A DNA stretch of 64,000 nucleotides from Limonium bicolor (lineage: Eukaryota > Streptophyta > Magnoliopsida > Caryophyllales > Plumbaginaceae), in contig CM041777.1 of assembly GCA_023374045.1 (NCBI GenBank), forward strand, positions 87,104,300-87,168,299, in the 5' to 3' direction. Under the pieces are notes generated by a model. That model was not told where the DNA came from and did no database searches. It saw only the letters and a list, made by a program, of their open reading frames with translations. Positions 46,601 to 58,770 of this stretch are shown in pieces. Position 1 is the first letter of the stretch, and the number at the start of each line of letters is the position of its first letter. The position numbers were made by a program, and so were the translations under genes.

Positions 46601-48912
46601 GGTACCCCGTACCGTCACTAATACCTCCCGGTTAATCCCCCGTTATAAACTGTCAGCGTTTGTCGGGTTTTCGGCTTAACTTGGAATTGGAAAAACGTTA
46701 TATTACATGTGTAGTCATGTCTCGTATATTAATATACTTAATGTTGAACTTGTTATCGTATGTGACTTAATATACCCTTGTATATCATATAGTTTGTTTC
46801 TATATTGCATGTATAATTCTTTATCATATATTATACATTTCACCTTAGTATTAATTTTCCTATGGTTAGTTTTTCCAAGTTTAATGGAGTATAATTCTTA
46901 TGTAAAAATACTTTGGATTATAAACAAATCCTTATTATTTCATGTATACCCCTAACATTTAAAATTTCCTTGTCTAATGTTTGTAAATCTATTCTCTTTA
47001 TCCCATATCATTTTAATTATGATAATATATAGTTATTAAACCATATTATATTCTCCACTCCAAAATATATTTTATTTATATATATATGTATTATGGGACT
47101 CTTTATTATATGGTAAATCTTTATAATATATTCATTCCCTTTTAATGAATATTTATATTATAAATGTTACACCCTTAATAACATTAAAACCATATTATAA
47201 ATTTTATTTAAAAATGCCCATATTTCCGAACAGCACCTATTTCCTTAAATATTTATAAAATCCACCACATAATTAATATAATGTTACATTATAGTTATAT
47301 AACATATATTATGACATTTATGTCATTAAAACAATTATAACCTATAGTTACAAATTGTTATATATTACCAAATAGCCCCTTATATTCTCGGCTTTCACTA
47401 TAAACCACTAAACTTCCATAAATCACAAATCTAACCCAATTTATAATACATAGTTTTCCAATGTCATTAAAACTATATATTATACATATATCTTTGTAAA
47501 ACCTTATATATAACTCCAAAATTCCCAAACTATACCAAAAAGGTTATAAATAGTATTTCTAACCTTATACTTTCTATAAATCTCGGTTTTTACACATATG
47601 TTACCCATTTGTAACAATGTTATGAAATATCATATATTATACTTATATAATTCATATAAACTCCAAATTTAACCAAATAAACTTCTAAAAATTCCTAATA
47701 ACTTAAGGACTGTACTAATCCCTTTTAGTACCCCAAAGTTTCGGAAATTACATTATAACCCCATCTCTTATAATCTTTTCAATTTAATAACTATCTTAAT
47801 ATGGTATTATTTTAATTTCTTAAATTCTCCAAACTTGTCAAAGTCTCCTATATAGTCAACTTGACTTCTAATACCAAATGGGACCAAACTTTCGGTAATT
47901 ACCAAACTTACCTATACTTTTCTATTTTTACAATCTTGACACAAAACTTTATAAAATGTTATTTTTATTAAATTCATTTAAAAACCCTAAATTCCTAAAT
48001 TAAGCCCACGGCCTAATATTTTATCAGTAATTACCATTTGACCCCAGACTTAATTATATAAGCATAAATAACTAAATAAGCTCGTAAACTTAAATTAAAA
48101 TGGCCTAATGATGGCCATATTACAACTTTGCTTTATAACATAAAATTACACATAAATAGCTCAAAATACAATACTCACGGCCTTGCTGTAGTTTATTTTT
48201 TTTCCACATAATGTCATAATTTGACCGTTATGTAATTAAATCACTAATGACTAGCTTAATTTATCTTATCATTTTTTTTTTCCATTTTTAGGTTAATATA
48301 ACCCATATTGTAACACCCCATCCAAAGCCTATCGTGGTTATCGCAAACTGAACACTTAATCGAATACGTCGCAGCGGAAATAAATAACACCTGGACCTTG
48401 CCACGGTCTGATCGTTAGAGTATACCGGCTTTAACGTTTACAACTACCAAATACTTATCCAACTCAAACATCAACATTCACAACACCCACAACCACCGAG
48501 TACAGTATCTATCTAAACATAATCTCAAACTTACATCATCAGTTTAATCACAGTCGGGTGCACAGGCGCAAACCCGAACTCAAAATAAACATCCCACCCT
48601 AAGTCTAACCGCTCCTACTCTCGTAGTGCGTCCTCATGGGTGTCTTACCTGCAAGTGTAAAAATAGCCCCCGAGGGGGTCAGCACGAATGCTGGTACACC
48701 CTCTCATTGCCCCCCAAGCTAACGGGCTACGACGACTAATTGTCGATAGCATGGAAATTGCTTACATACCACAAACATAATATGAAGTGCAATAACAATA
48801 ACCACAGATGAAATATATAGTTCACAAACAATGACGACTCAACGTTCCCTTATCAAGTGGGTTATACCCCCTCCTTAGTCCTCATTTCCTTAATCTCAGT
48901 TCCTTACCTTAC

Positions 48913-48946
48913 CTTAATCTTAATCTTAATCTTAATCTTAATCTCA
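48913..48946. repeat. (CTTAAT)5 microsatellite
   Basis: Five tandem CTTAAT hexamers inside the nested solo LTR. Confidence 0.85.
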
Positions 48947-49788
48947 GTATCAAACCTTCCTGGAAGGGATTGGTTGTAGCTTAATTCGAACCTAGGATTT
49001 AGGTCCCACCGCACCATCTTAATGCCACCTACTCTGGACGGGAGTCCAGCGTAGCTGAGCCGGCAACCGGCCCTAGGCTACAAGTCCGAAGACAAGTCCT
49101 TAAGCGGAGGGCGGATCTGATTCAGATACCGTCCCCCTTTTTCCTTAGCATGCAAGACCGGAGATCGGTCCCGCGTTTCCTCACTCAGTTCCAGTTAGTA
49201 TAAATCTTAATCATCATGTGCTAGCTAGCCTTAACGGGCATTAACCAACAACCACCAAACTCAACTCGTATTCTTAACTCAGTAAGTACTAAACTTGGTT
49301 AGTAACCATCTCAAGTCTCGCGGTTAGTGTAAAGATAACACAACACAACGAGAATAAATATAACCGATTGCATGCTTTATCTTGTTTTAGTCATAGCAAA
49401 TAAACAGATAGCACACAAGCCGAGGGACACCTCGTTAGCAAGCAGGTCACAAGAAGGATTGTACCGTTCACCGTCGATCGTTGTTTGTTTAACCTTCTTC
49501 GGGGTCCCAATTCACAAACCTAAACATTCATTCATTTTTAGGTCATTAGTTATTTGCACCTTACTTAACTCACTTAGTCTCTAAGGATTCCCATTTAGTA
49601 CCCTCTTAAGTCTTTGCCACTTAGCTTACAATCTTAACTTCAAACATTAAAACTTACACTTAACTTAACTTAGTTACTTAAGTTTTTAGGGTCCCAATCA
49701 TTACCACCCTACCAAAGGTATACCTTATTACCTATTACCATTCTTAGAATTCAAAGTTTCTTTTTTTTTTTTAAGTGTTAAGGGCAGT

Positions 49789-50106
49789 CCGACCCACCCT
49801 CTGGGTCGGACCATTCCAGTAACTTTCGGGTTTGGAAAACCCTACATGTCCGACCCATGTCCGACCCAACCAACTGGGTCGGACCATTCCAGAAACTTTC
49901 CGTCTTCTAAAACCTCTCATGTCCGACCCACGTCCGACCCAACCTTCTGGGTCAGACCATTCCAGAAACTTATTTGCCCTTTACAAATCACCCGTCCGAC
50001 CCATGTCCGACCCAAGACCTCTGGGTCGGACCATTCCAGAACCTTTCCCTGGCGTTAAACAGAGGCCGTCCGACCCAAACTTGGGTCGGACCCCTGGGTC
50101 GGACGC
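49789..50106 (-). repeat. GTCCGACCCA/TGGGTCGGAC minisatellite
   Basis: Four to five units of about 72 bp, each with GTCCGACCCA, TGGGTCGGAC and the spacer CATTCCAGAAACTTT. Layout and spacer match the GACCGGAC clusters of the other LTRs while the core is different throughout. Confidence 0.85.
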
Positions 50107-53100
50107 CACTAAATCATGCCCAAACTTTGCCAAATCTTCACTAAACCTTTCCTCAAGCCATCCAATATGTTCTAACATCATTTAGACCCTTAAACCCACC
50201 TTAGAGCATCCTCCAAACACATTAAATCATTCACCAAGTTTCACCTTAATCATTATACATTTTCCCTTGTAATTATGCTAACACTTGTAATGCTTCCCTC
50301 TAGGTTTCTAGGTGGTGGTTCATACCTAATGTAACCACTATGCCAAATGTTTTCCTCACCACTATTACATCATCTCCCAAGCATCTTTCACTATCTAAAA
50401 CTCTCTTAAGCATTTACTTAATGTTCCTTCACAACTTAAACTTCCTTCCTAGTTGTTTACCAACATTTGCCTAAGTCCTAAATACTTACATTCTCTTGAT
50501 TCCTAAATCCTCCATGGTGATACCTAAGTCATTATAAGTCATTAAAACACCTTAACTTCACCCTTTTTCATCAAGACAACCTATAGAACATCCTAGTACT
50601 TCCCTAGTCATTAAATTCCCTTAGAATATCTTAAACACTTAAGCTCTCCTTTAAATTTTGCCATGGGTTCTCTAGTATATAGTACCTCCTAACACATGGT
50701 TTTTCCATCAAACAACCAATACCACACAATTCTCATCACAACACCTTAACACACAATCTACACTAAAACTTCACCACATCATCATATATTGCTTAAACTC
50801 AAAATGCTTGGCACTTAGGCCCTTAAATGACAATAATCTTAACCACTGAATTTCCACATATATTTGCCTTCAACCTGCGAATACACTCAACAAGGCTCCC
50901 ATTGAAATAAAATGCTTCTTGTAATTCATTTCCACATTGTTTTAACTATCTCTTCTTCTCATTTGCTCTTTAGTCAAAAGTTCACCAGTATAGTCATTGT
51001 TTCTTCTAGGTTTTATAACACCTTCCCAATATAAACTCTACACTAAACTCATCATATACCTAAATCCCATTCCCTTAAACAACAAGACATCTTAAGGTAA
51101 GTAATTTACCTTGTTCTTTTACAAGCTTAAAAAGCTTTCTTCCTTAGGTTTTCTTTGTTCAATCTCGGTCACCAATGTGTATCTCCTTGCCAATGTTCTA
51201 ACCAATATCCAATGACTCCAATGAGTACTAGATACACATTAACCCTAAGGAACAAACCCTAGGTTAAAAATATGCTTTAAGGTATTAATGTGATTGTTTT
51301 ACCTTGGTTTCTCAAGACAAACTTGGATATGAAAGAAGGACCTCCTCTCTCCTTTGAAGAGTATAAACAAGCTAGAACAAGGCATAAACATGGAGTCCCA
51401 TGAGCACTAATTTTCGGACATGTGAAGAAAATGGTGGAAACCTAGATTTTCTTACACTTTCTTTACCTTAAGAGAATGGAGATGCCAATGGAGTCTCCAA
51501 ACTTGAATTTCCTCCTCTAATGGTGGTTTGACTTGGCACCAAAATGAAGCTCTTGAAGTTTTGAAAAAGAAGAGAAGGAGCTTGAGCTAACTAAGAAGAG
51601 TATGTATTTTGTTTTGGATTTGGAGCTAAAATGAGTAAGATGTGACCAAGGAAGGATGGAGCTTTCATGGAGGTTGAGTTCTACGTGAATGGAGAAGGGA
51701 GAGAGCAGCTCAAACCGTGGGAAAACAAAGGAGAATGAAGAAGTGAGGAGAGAAACTAATAAAGTGTGATATTTATGTAAAAGGTGAATAGTGATTTTAC
51801 TTTATAACTCTCATTTGCTTTCTTATTTACTTAATGACTCATGAAGGTGGTGACTCACCTCCTAAGAAACTGGCCCCCTTTTATTAATGAGGGTAATTAA
51901 GTCTTTGTTGACCAAATGTCTCACTATATAGACTTATGTTATAAACTAGCTTAATTAATTCACTATTCACCAAAACAAGGCACATTGTTGTGAAATTTTT
52001 TTTTCCCATTGATATAGGCTTCCAAAGTGATACTATATAGTACACAGTTAATTAAAGAGTAATGATGGAATTTAGCCATTCAAAACTCATTTACAAGACA
52101 ATTTTTCAAAAACGTGCTTTAAGACTCCTTAAAGCACATTTTGTGTTTTAACTTGTTTTCAAGCTTGGTTTTCTTTGGTAATTGATTTAAAATGACCATT
52201 AGGATATTACTAAGGTCTTAGAACAATATTTGGGTACTCTCCCAAGTCTCTCCAAGCTTAGAGCACGTTTTTTTAAAACTGCTCTTTTGGTGTTTCCTTA
52301 TATTTTCTTTGATTAGAAATGTTTCTAAGGCATTATTTAGCCTCCTTATATCTTAGTTTATCATTTAAACACCATATCTAAGTTTGGGGTATTTCACATA
52401 TGTTAAACTCCACTCTCGGCATAATAAATATATATGCTAAGAAATCATAAAATCATAAGTTTTAAGGTGTTTATACCTTGATTTCTCTTTGTAACAACTC
52501 GGCAGCTTGAAGGAAAATTCACCACATCATTTAGACATGTTTAATACACCAAAATAAGATATGGTTACACTCCAAGCTTGAGCTTAACCATAAAGAACAA
52601 TTAATGTAAGATTTAAGGCAAAAATCACCTTAAAAATGCAAGGGAACTTCCAAAGGAATTTGGCCTGAATAAAGCACACCAAATGGTGTTAAATTCACCA
52701 TATCAACATAGGAAATAGCTAGACAACAACAAGCTGCCATGGTAATAGGTTTTACCTTGGAAAAATGCCTAAAAGAAGGGTATTTCCTTAGAATCTCGGC
52801 CACCCTTGCTCCAAATGGTTAACCAACTGATTGAACATGTTAATATGAAGATTATGAGTATATAAACTCACAAAAATCAGAAGAAGAGAACCGCATGAAG
52901 ACTAGAGAAGCTTAAGGTATGTTTTTACATTATAATGTAGATTTGAACAACCTTGGTCCCTAGACTTGCTTCAGCCGAGATTGGTGTATTTTCTAACCTT
53001 AAAACACTGAGAATGAGCCATGGAAAGTGATAGATCATGAGCTCCAAGTGTAGGTAATGAAGAGATGAAGAAAAAGAGCTAAAATAAGCCTTAAACCATT

Positions 53101-53880
53101 ACCTTAGGTGCTTAAGAGATTGAATTGTCTTCCTTACTCAAGAACACAGCTTGAGAGGTTTTGGGAATATAGAGAGCTCAGCTGGAATGGGGAAAAAGGC
53201 AAGGGAATGATATAAATGAGCTTAAATGATTGGAAAAGTAACTTTTGCTATAGTAAAATGGTGATTCATCACTTAAGTAGATATTTAGCACTTAATGCTG
53301 TGTGTGCTGTCCTCCCTCCTCCTTGCCCGCCGACAGCGAATGGATAGGAACGGTCAATTAGTTGACCATTGACCAAACATGGTCAATTTGCTTGAAAAAT
53401 GCACTATTTGGGCACTATTCACAAATAAATGTCATTATTTTTATTTTTATTTTCAAACTTGGATTTAGACTTTATAAAATAGTCTATCATGTCAAATTAA
53501 TAATTTAAATGGTATACTCCAGTCTTTAAAATGACAAAAAGTCATTATCTTAGAGCTCATACACAAAAACGTGCTTTAAGGTGTTTTAGAGCACATTTTG
53601 TGTCACAGGGTGTTTCTGAGCTTAGTTTTCTTTGAAAATAGTTTTGTTGTGTTCCTTACATCATTATAATACTTAGGAATCCACTTTGGATCCTGTTTGA
53701 GGTCATACAATCTTTATGGTGGCTTAAAGCACATTTTTGGCCTTACCGATCTTAAAGCATGTTTTGCCTTGTTGAGATCTTTTAGATTGTTCCCCAATGG
53801 TATTTAGATGTTTATTAACCATCTTAGATCATTATTAGATCATTTAATTAAGTTTTTAAGGTTAGGGGTATTTCATTTAC

Positions 53881-56151
53881 GGTCATTTGTATAGACAAGT
53901 ATCTGTTGGTCTATTGTTTAATGAGTTGTTTATTGAAGTGATTGTGCATTGACTCCCAGTCATCATTATCTGGTTCTTATATGTGCGGTTTAGCGCTTCT
54001 TCGTTGTTTTGGCTTTTGTATTTATAAGTTATTCATGTTATTTGAGGTACGTATTATAGTTCTCACTTCCCATTATTTTCTTGGTTACATCATTTGTTGT
54101 AATTTCGGAGCCCATGGTGAGGGTTCATGCTTCTATCTTTTATGGGAGTCCTGGTTTTTTGTTGACTTGGAACAGTTTTTGTCATTATTCATCTCGTTTT
54201 AGGTGTTGCTACCCTTTTGGGCATATGTTAGAAAGGTAGTGGAGGCGGTAATTTCGCTCTCCTGGACTCGTGTCTTCCTAGTAGTACATTTAGATGTCTT
54301 CTCTTAGGCTTGTGCCTTATATTATGAACTAGGTAAATGTTATTGTTTAATTTACATACTTATTATCCCTCACAGTTGTCGCGTTAGCAGACGACATATC
54401 TTGAACACATACTCCTTTCTTGTCCCCTATTGTATGGTGTAATACCGGCGGTAGTAGCCGCTCTCTTTATGCGGGGATCCCATCCAAATGATCAGTGTGA
54501 TCAACAGAATAACGATGTTACCATCGCATGGGTATAACTTTAATGAAGTGTAATGAAATTTCTTGTATAACCACTCTATTTAATCATACCTGTTGTATAG
54601 AATTCTATGATGGGAGTTTATGTTATATACATATATAGGTACCATCACGTGTATATTGAGTACAAAATCTCTAATGCCCTTACATTAGTTATGGGGATGT
54701 TTATGGATGGAGGAAGCCAATGTTCCGTGTTCACTTTGTGCAGGAAGTTTGAATTTAAAGTATGGTATATAAACTCATATCTCGACATTTGTTCGTTCAC
54801 ATTGATTATGGTACTCTTTTGTAATTGTGGTACCTTGGGTGTTAATTGTTGAAGTATTCGACACTGGTCCGTATCTACGGTGTGACCAGTTTATGTAATG
54901 ACTGTGTTGCGTTACAATATGTTTGATTTTGATCCTATTGAGGGTTAACATATTTTTCCTTTTCCGGTATTCATTGTATGTTTACGTGTGCCATTGTGGG
55001 CATAATACCAACCCTGATTATTACGTGATCGTACTTCTTTTTACAACCCCTAAATATTCGGGATTGGGTTGTTATTTTTGAGTATTCACATTTGTGGATT
55101 TGAATGTATCCTTATTGTTTACAGTTGGTGCATATTGATTCTTTGGTTTACTGCCATCATTAAGGATAGTGATACATTTAGGAAGTGTTATAACATGTGT
55201 ATAGGGTCGTGGTCGTCCTAAGGACTCGACACTTGTCATTGTTAGCGGTCGGCATTCAATGCCGATACACGTCTATGGCGTTTAGCTCTTAAGTCAATAT
55301 TAATGGTTCGTTAATGTCTAACTGGTGTAATTGTTACTGGCTATTGTATGCCTTTTTGTTGTGATGGTCGGACTCGTTCTGCTCTTTCGAGGTTTTTAGG
55401 TCTCATGTTTTAAGGGTTTTGTACTCCTACTTGTGGCAGGTTGTATTTATGGGATTGATATTAAAGTTTTATGAATATTTGGTAATTTTGGTAGTCATGG
55501 TATCATTCGCTGTGGTCTTCACGGTTTTGTAGGGTTTGATTGTAGATGCAGCACTTGCGGTGGCAAGTGTGCGAGGTAGGAAGAATTATTGATATATTGT
55601 TCATCACGACGCTTGCAGTAGCAAGCGCGCCATGCAGGTTGAGCTATTGGTTTGGTAGCAGTTGGTCTCGTGGACGCTTCGGTTGGTTGAGTACGGCTAG
55701 ATAGTTTATCTTGAAAAGGGTAGTTTTGTGGTTACTTATAGTTCGTTACGGTACCACGAGTTCTTTAGGGTAATCTTCTTTCTGGGTACCCTAGTTAAGC
55801 TTTTCCCGGGTTTGTCTTAAGTTCTATTGTGGTGAAAAGAGAGCGTTTGACGTATGCGTTCATGGAGTTAGTTTAATAGGTTAAGGGCTTACGGCTTCCT
55901 AGAACGCGCTGGGTACTAGTACCGGCGTCTAAGGTTCCCGCAAAGTTTAGGGTATTTTTCCATTGGGTGACTCCTTTCCCCTTCTAGTTACTCGTACTAG
56001 CTGGGGTCTGCCCCACGTAGCTACCATATGGTGCTTCGGGTTCGGCAGATGGAGTACCCCAGATGTCTACGGTATGTCATTCCTGTCTTGGGTTGCGTTT
56101 CAGCAATCTTGGTTAATTGAACAGGGTCCTGTGTTAAATTATGAGCCAACT
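53881..56151 (-). mobile_element. Eroded Tekay-like internal region, gag-side half
   Basis: Continues 42785-45094 after the solo LTR. It is collinear with 17060-19130 of the right arm but diverged. It is cut at 56151 by the next element, about 1 kb short of where the primer site should be. It has no readable protein domain. It contains two GCAAGTG hairpins at 55551-55627. Confidence 0.7.
55551..55627 (-). repeat. Pair of tetraloop hairpins
   Basis: Hairpin one: CACTTGC (55552-55558), loop GGTG, GCAAGTG (55563-55569). Hairpin two: CGCTTGC (55610-55616), loop AGTA, GCAAGCG (55621-55627). The two differ by one A-T to G-C exchange that preserves pairing. Confidence 0.6.
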
Positions 56152-56938
56152 TGAAATACCCCAAACCTTGATATGTGGTTTAAATAGCAAACTATGTTAT
56201 ATAAAGGCTAAAAAGTGCCTTAGAAACATCAGTGGACAATTTGAAACATAGTAAAGTGCAATAAAGCACTAAGACACAGTTTGAGCAAAAACATGCTCTA
56301 AGCTATGAGTGAACTTGGTTAGGACCCAAAGAGCCTACCAAGACTAAATAATATTCAATTATGATTTAATAAGGCTAAATAAGTCCTTAGGAAGCTTTGG
56401 AAGACAAGGAAACCAAACAAAACACAAATAAATACCTTAAAGTCAATATGAGCAAAAATGTGCTCTAAGCTTGGGATAAATGTGTATAAGACCTAATGGT
56501 CATACCTATACCTTATAAATATGTTAATGAACATATTAAATCAATTACTAAAGAAAACCAAGCTTGAAAACAAGTTAAAACACAAAATGTGCTTTAAGAA
56601 GTCTTAAAGCACGTTTTTGAAAAATTGTCTTGTAAATGAGTTTTGAATGGCTAAATGTCCATCATTACTCTTTAATTAACATGTGTACTATATAGTATCA
56701 CATTTGGGTGGCTATATTAATGGGAAATCAAAAATTTCACTTCTATGTGCCTTGTTTTAGTGAATAGTGATTTTTATAAGCTAGTTTGTAACATATAATG
56801 TTATAAGTAATTAAATTGACAAATAAAGACTAAAGTACCCTTCTAACTAAATGGGGGCCGGTTTTTCAAGGAGTGAGTCACCAAGTTGTAAAAGAAATCA
56901 AATAAGTAAAGTAAAGCTTAAAGTAAAGTACTATTTTG

Positions 56939-56958
56939 CTTTATAACATAAATATCTC
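56939..56958 (+). promoter_or_regulatory. Candidate TATA box of the LTR promoter
   Basis: CTTTATAACATAAATATCTC, followed by a pyrimidine-rich stretch typical of plant start regions. Equivalent segments occur in the other LTRs (minus strand near 29270-29290, 39485-39505 and 51766-51785). If used, R plus U5 would span about 3.6 kb. Confidence 0.45.
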
Positions 56959-58581
56959 CAAAAGCAAACTCATCTTCTCATTTCCTTCTCTTCTTTCTTC
57001 ATTCACACGGTTTCACCTTCTTCATTCTCCCTTCTTGCTGTCTCTCTCGGTAATACACAATACCACCATGGAAGTCCATCTTTGACCACATGTAAAACCT
57101 AGCTCACTTAACCAAATCAAAAATAAACACCACCATTCTCTTCCTCTCATCAAGCTCTTCATTCCTATCTTCTCAAAACTTCAAGAGCCCCATTTCGGTG
57201 CCATGGAGTTCCACCATTGATGGAGCTTGAGCTTGTCCTTCCACATATTATTGATCTCCTTTGCTCCTAGGTAAGGAATCTCAAACAAAAATCAAGTTTC
57301 CTCCTTGTTTTTGTCATGTCCGAAAATACACATTGAAGGAGCTCTTTATGTGACTTTGTTTTAGCTTCATTTGAATCTCCCAAGGGCTAGGAGGAGTCCT
57401 CTCTTGATACTTATTCAAGTTCTCTTCCAATTCCAAGGTAAAACAATTACCTTAATGTGTTAAAACAATATGTGTAGCTAGGGTTTACAATGAGATGAAG
57501 CATAATGCTTGAATACTCATTCTATTATTTGTACATTGTTTAGAAGTTGACAAACAACCAAACACCCCACCGGTTTTGTAAGGAAACAAGAAAGAAATTT
57601 GGGAGGAAAAGAGGTAAATATGCTATCTTAATGTGGTTTAAATACCTTAGGAGAAATAAGCTTATAATGCTTGTTAAAACTACCTAAAGAGCAAATGGTG
57701 AATGACCTAGTAAAATGCTCTCAAGGAGTTTATTAAGGGCATATGTATTGTTGGGTGTATTTGCAGGTCAAAGGCATTACTTATGTGGGAAATTCAGTGT
57801 TTAAGGTTTATGCAATTTAAGGGCCTAAGAGCCATGTTATTTAAGGGCCTAAGTGCCAAGCAATTTAAGTTATGCACTATATTGTGATGTAGTGCTGATG
57901 TGTGAAGTTTGTGTGTAAAAATGTTCTTGATGGATTTTAGGAGTTCTTGAAGAGATAAGGTAAAAACCTAAGTGTTTGGATGTGAGTAAATACAAGAGAA
58001 GCTATGGCCAAATTTGGGAAATGTGTGAGAAGTTCTAAGTGTTTTAAGAAAGTTTTGGTGAACTAGGAAGTATTAAAGGTGAACAAATGTTTCACTAAGG
58101 AAGGAAACATGCATTAAGGTGTTACAAGGATTTAGGTGCTATCTTGGAAGTTCTAGGAATTTAATGATGTTTTAGGATGAAATAAAGTCTTGGAGAAGTT
58201 TGTTTAAGTTGGGTAATGTTGATGTACAAGGAAGAAGATGATTTAGGTAAGGTTTTGAGAAAGGAATTCAAGAAGTTGTGAAAAGAGGATTTGTTTAGTA
58301 AGAGGAGATGCTTGGGAGATGATGTTATGAAGGTGAAGAAGCATTTTAGTGTAGTGGTCATTATAGGTGAAATACCACCTAGAAACTTAAGGAGAAAACA
58401 TTCCAAGTGCTAGGAATTTTGTAAGGAGTTTGTGAATGATAAAATGGTTTTGGTGAGTGATTTAAAGAGTTTAGCACATGGATAAAGGTGTGTTTGAAGT
58501 GCCTAAATGAGGTTAGGGTATACTAGGATATATGGGGTGAAGTTTGGAGTTGAATGTAAAAAGGAAAACAAAGATCTGGGG

Positions 58582-58770
58582 CAGACCGGACTTGCGACCG
58601 GACTTGCAAGTTCGGTCGGGCCCAGTTTACCCTGTGGGAATTAGTTTCTGGAATGGACCGGACATAGGACCGGACTTACAGGTCCGGTCGGAGTAGAAAA
58701 ATTTTGACGGAAATGTGTTCTGGAATCGACCGGACATGGACAAGTCCGGTCGGCAAGTCCGTCGGACCAA
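58582..58770 (+). repeat. GC-rich inverted-repeat minisatellite
   Basis: GACCGGACTTGCGACCGGAC and complements with CTGGAAT spacers. Fewer units than in the chromovirus LTR. Confidence 0.8.

Larger units (their letters stand above)
48309..52396 (-). mobile_element. Nested solo LTR (4.09 kb)
   Basis: Minus strand TGAAATACCCCAAAC at 52396 to TGGGGTGTTACA at 48309, with the 5 bp TSD CATAT at 48304-48308 and 52397-52401. It shares many blocks with the chromovirus LTR but its GC-rich repeat cluster has a different core. A TATA-like segment lies near 51766-51785 and the U3 palindrome at 52114-52137. Confidence 0.92.
45100..53875 (-). mobile_element. Old solo LTR, split by a younger solo LTR
   Basis: Minus strand begins TGAAATACCCC at 53875 and ends AGGGGTGTTACA at 45100. 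It is flanked by the 5 bp TSD TTTAC (45095-45099 and 53876-53880). Removing the nested 48309-52401 leaves about 4.68 kb. No primer site or polypurine tract adjoins it, so it is a solo LTR left by LTR-LTR recombination. The middle (46700-48300) is extremely AT-rich. The distal part (52402-53875) holds an imperfect U3 palindrome. Confidence 0.88.
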
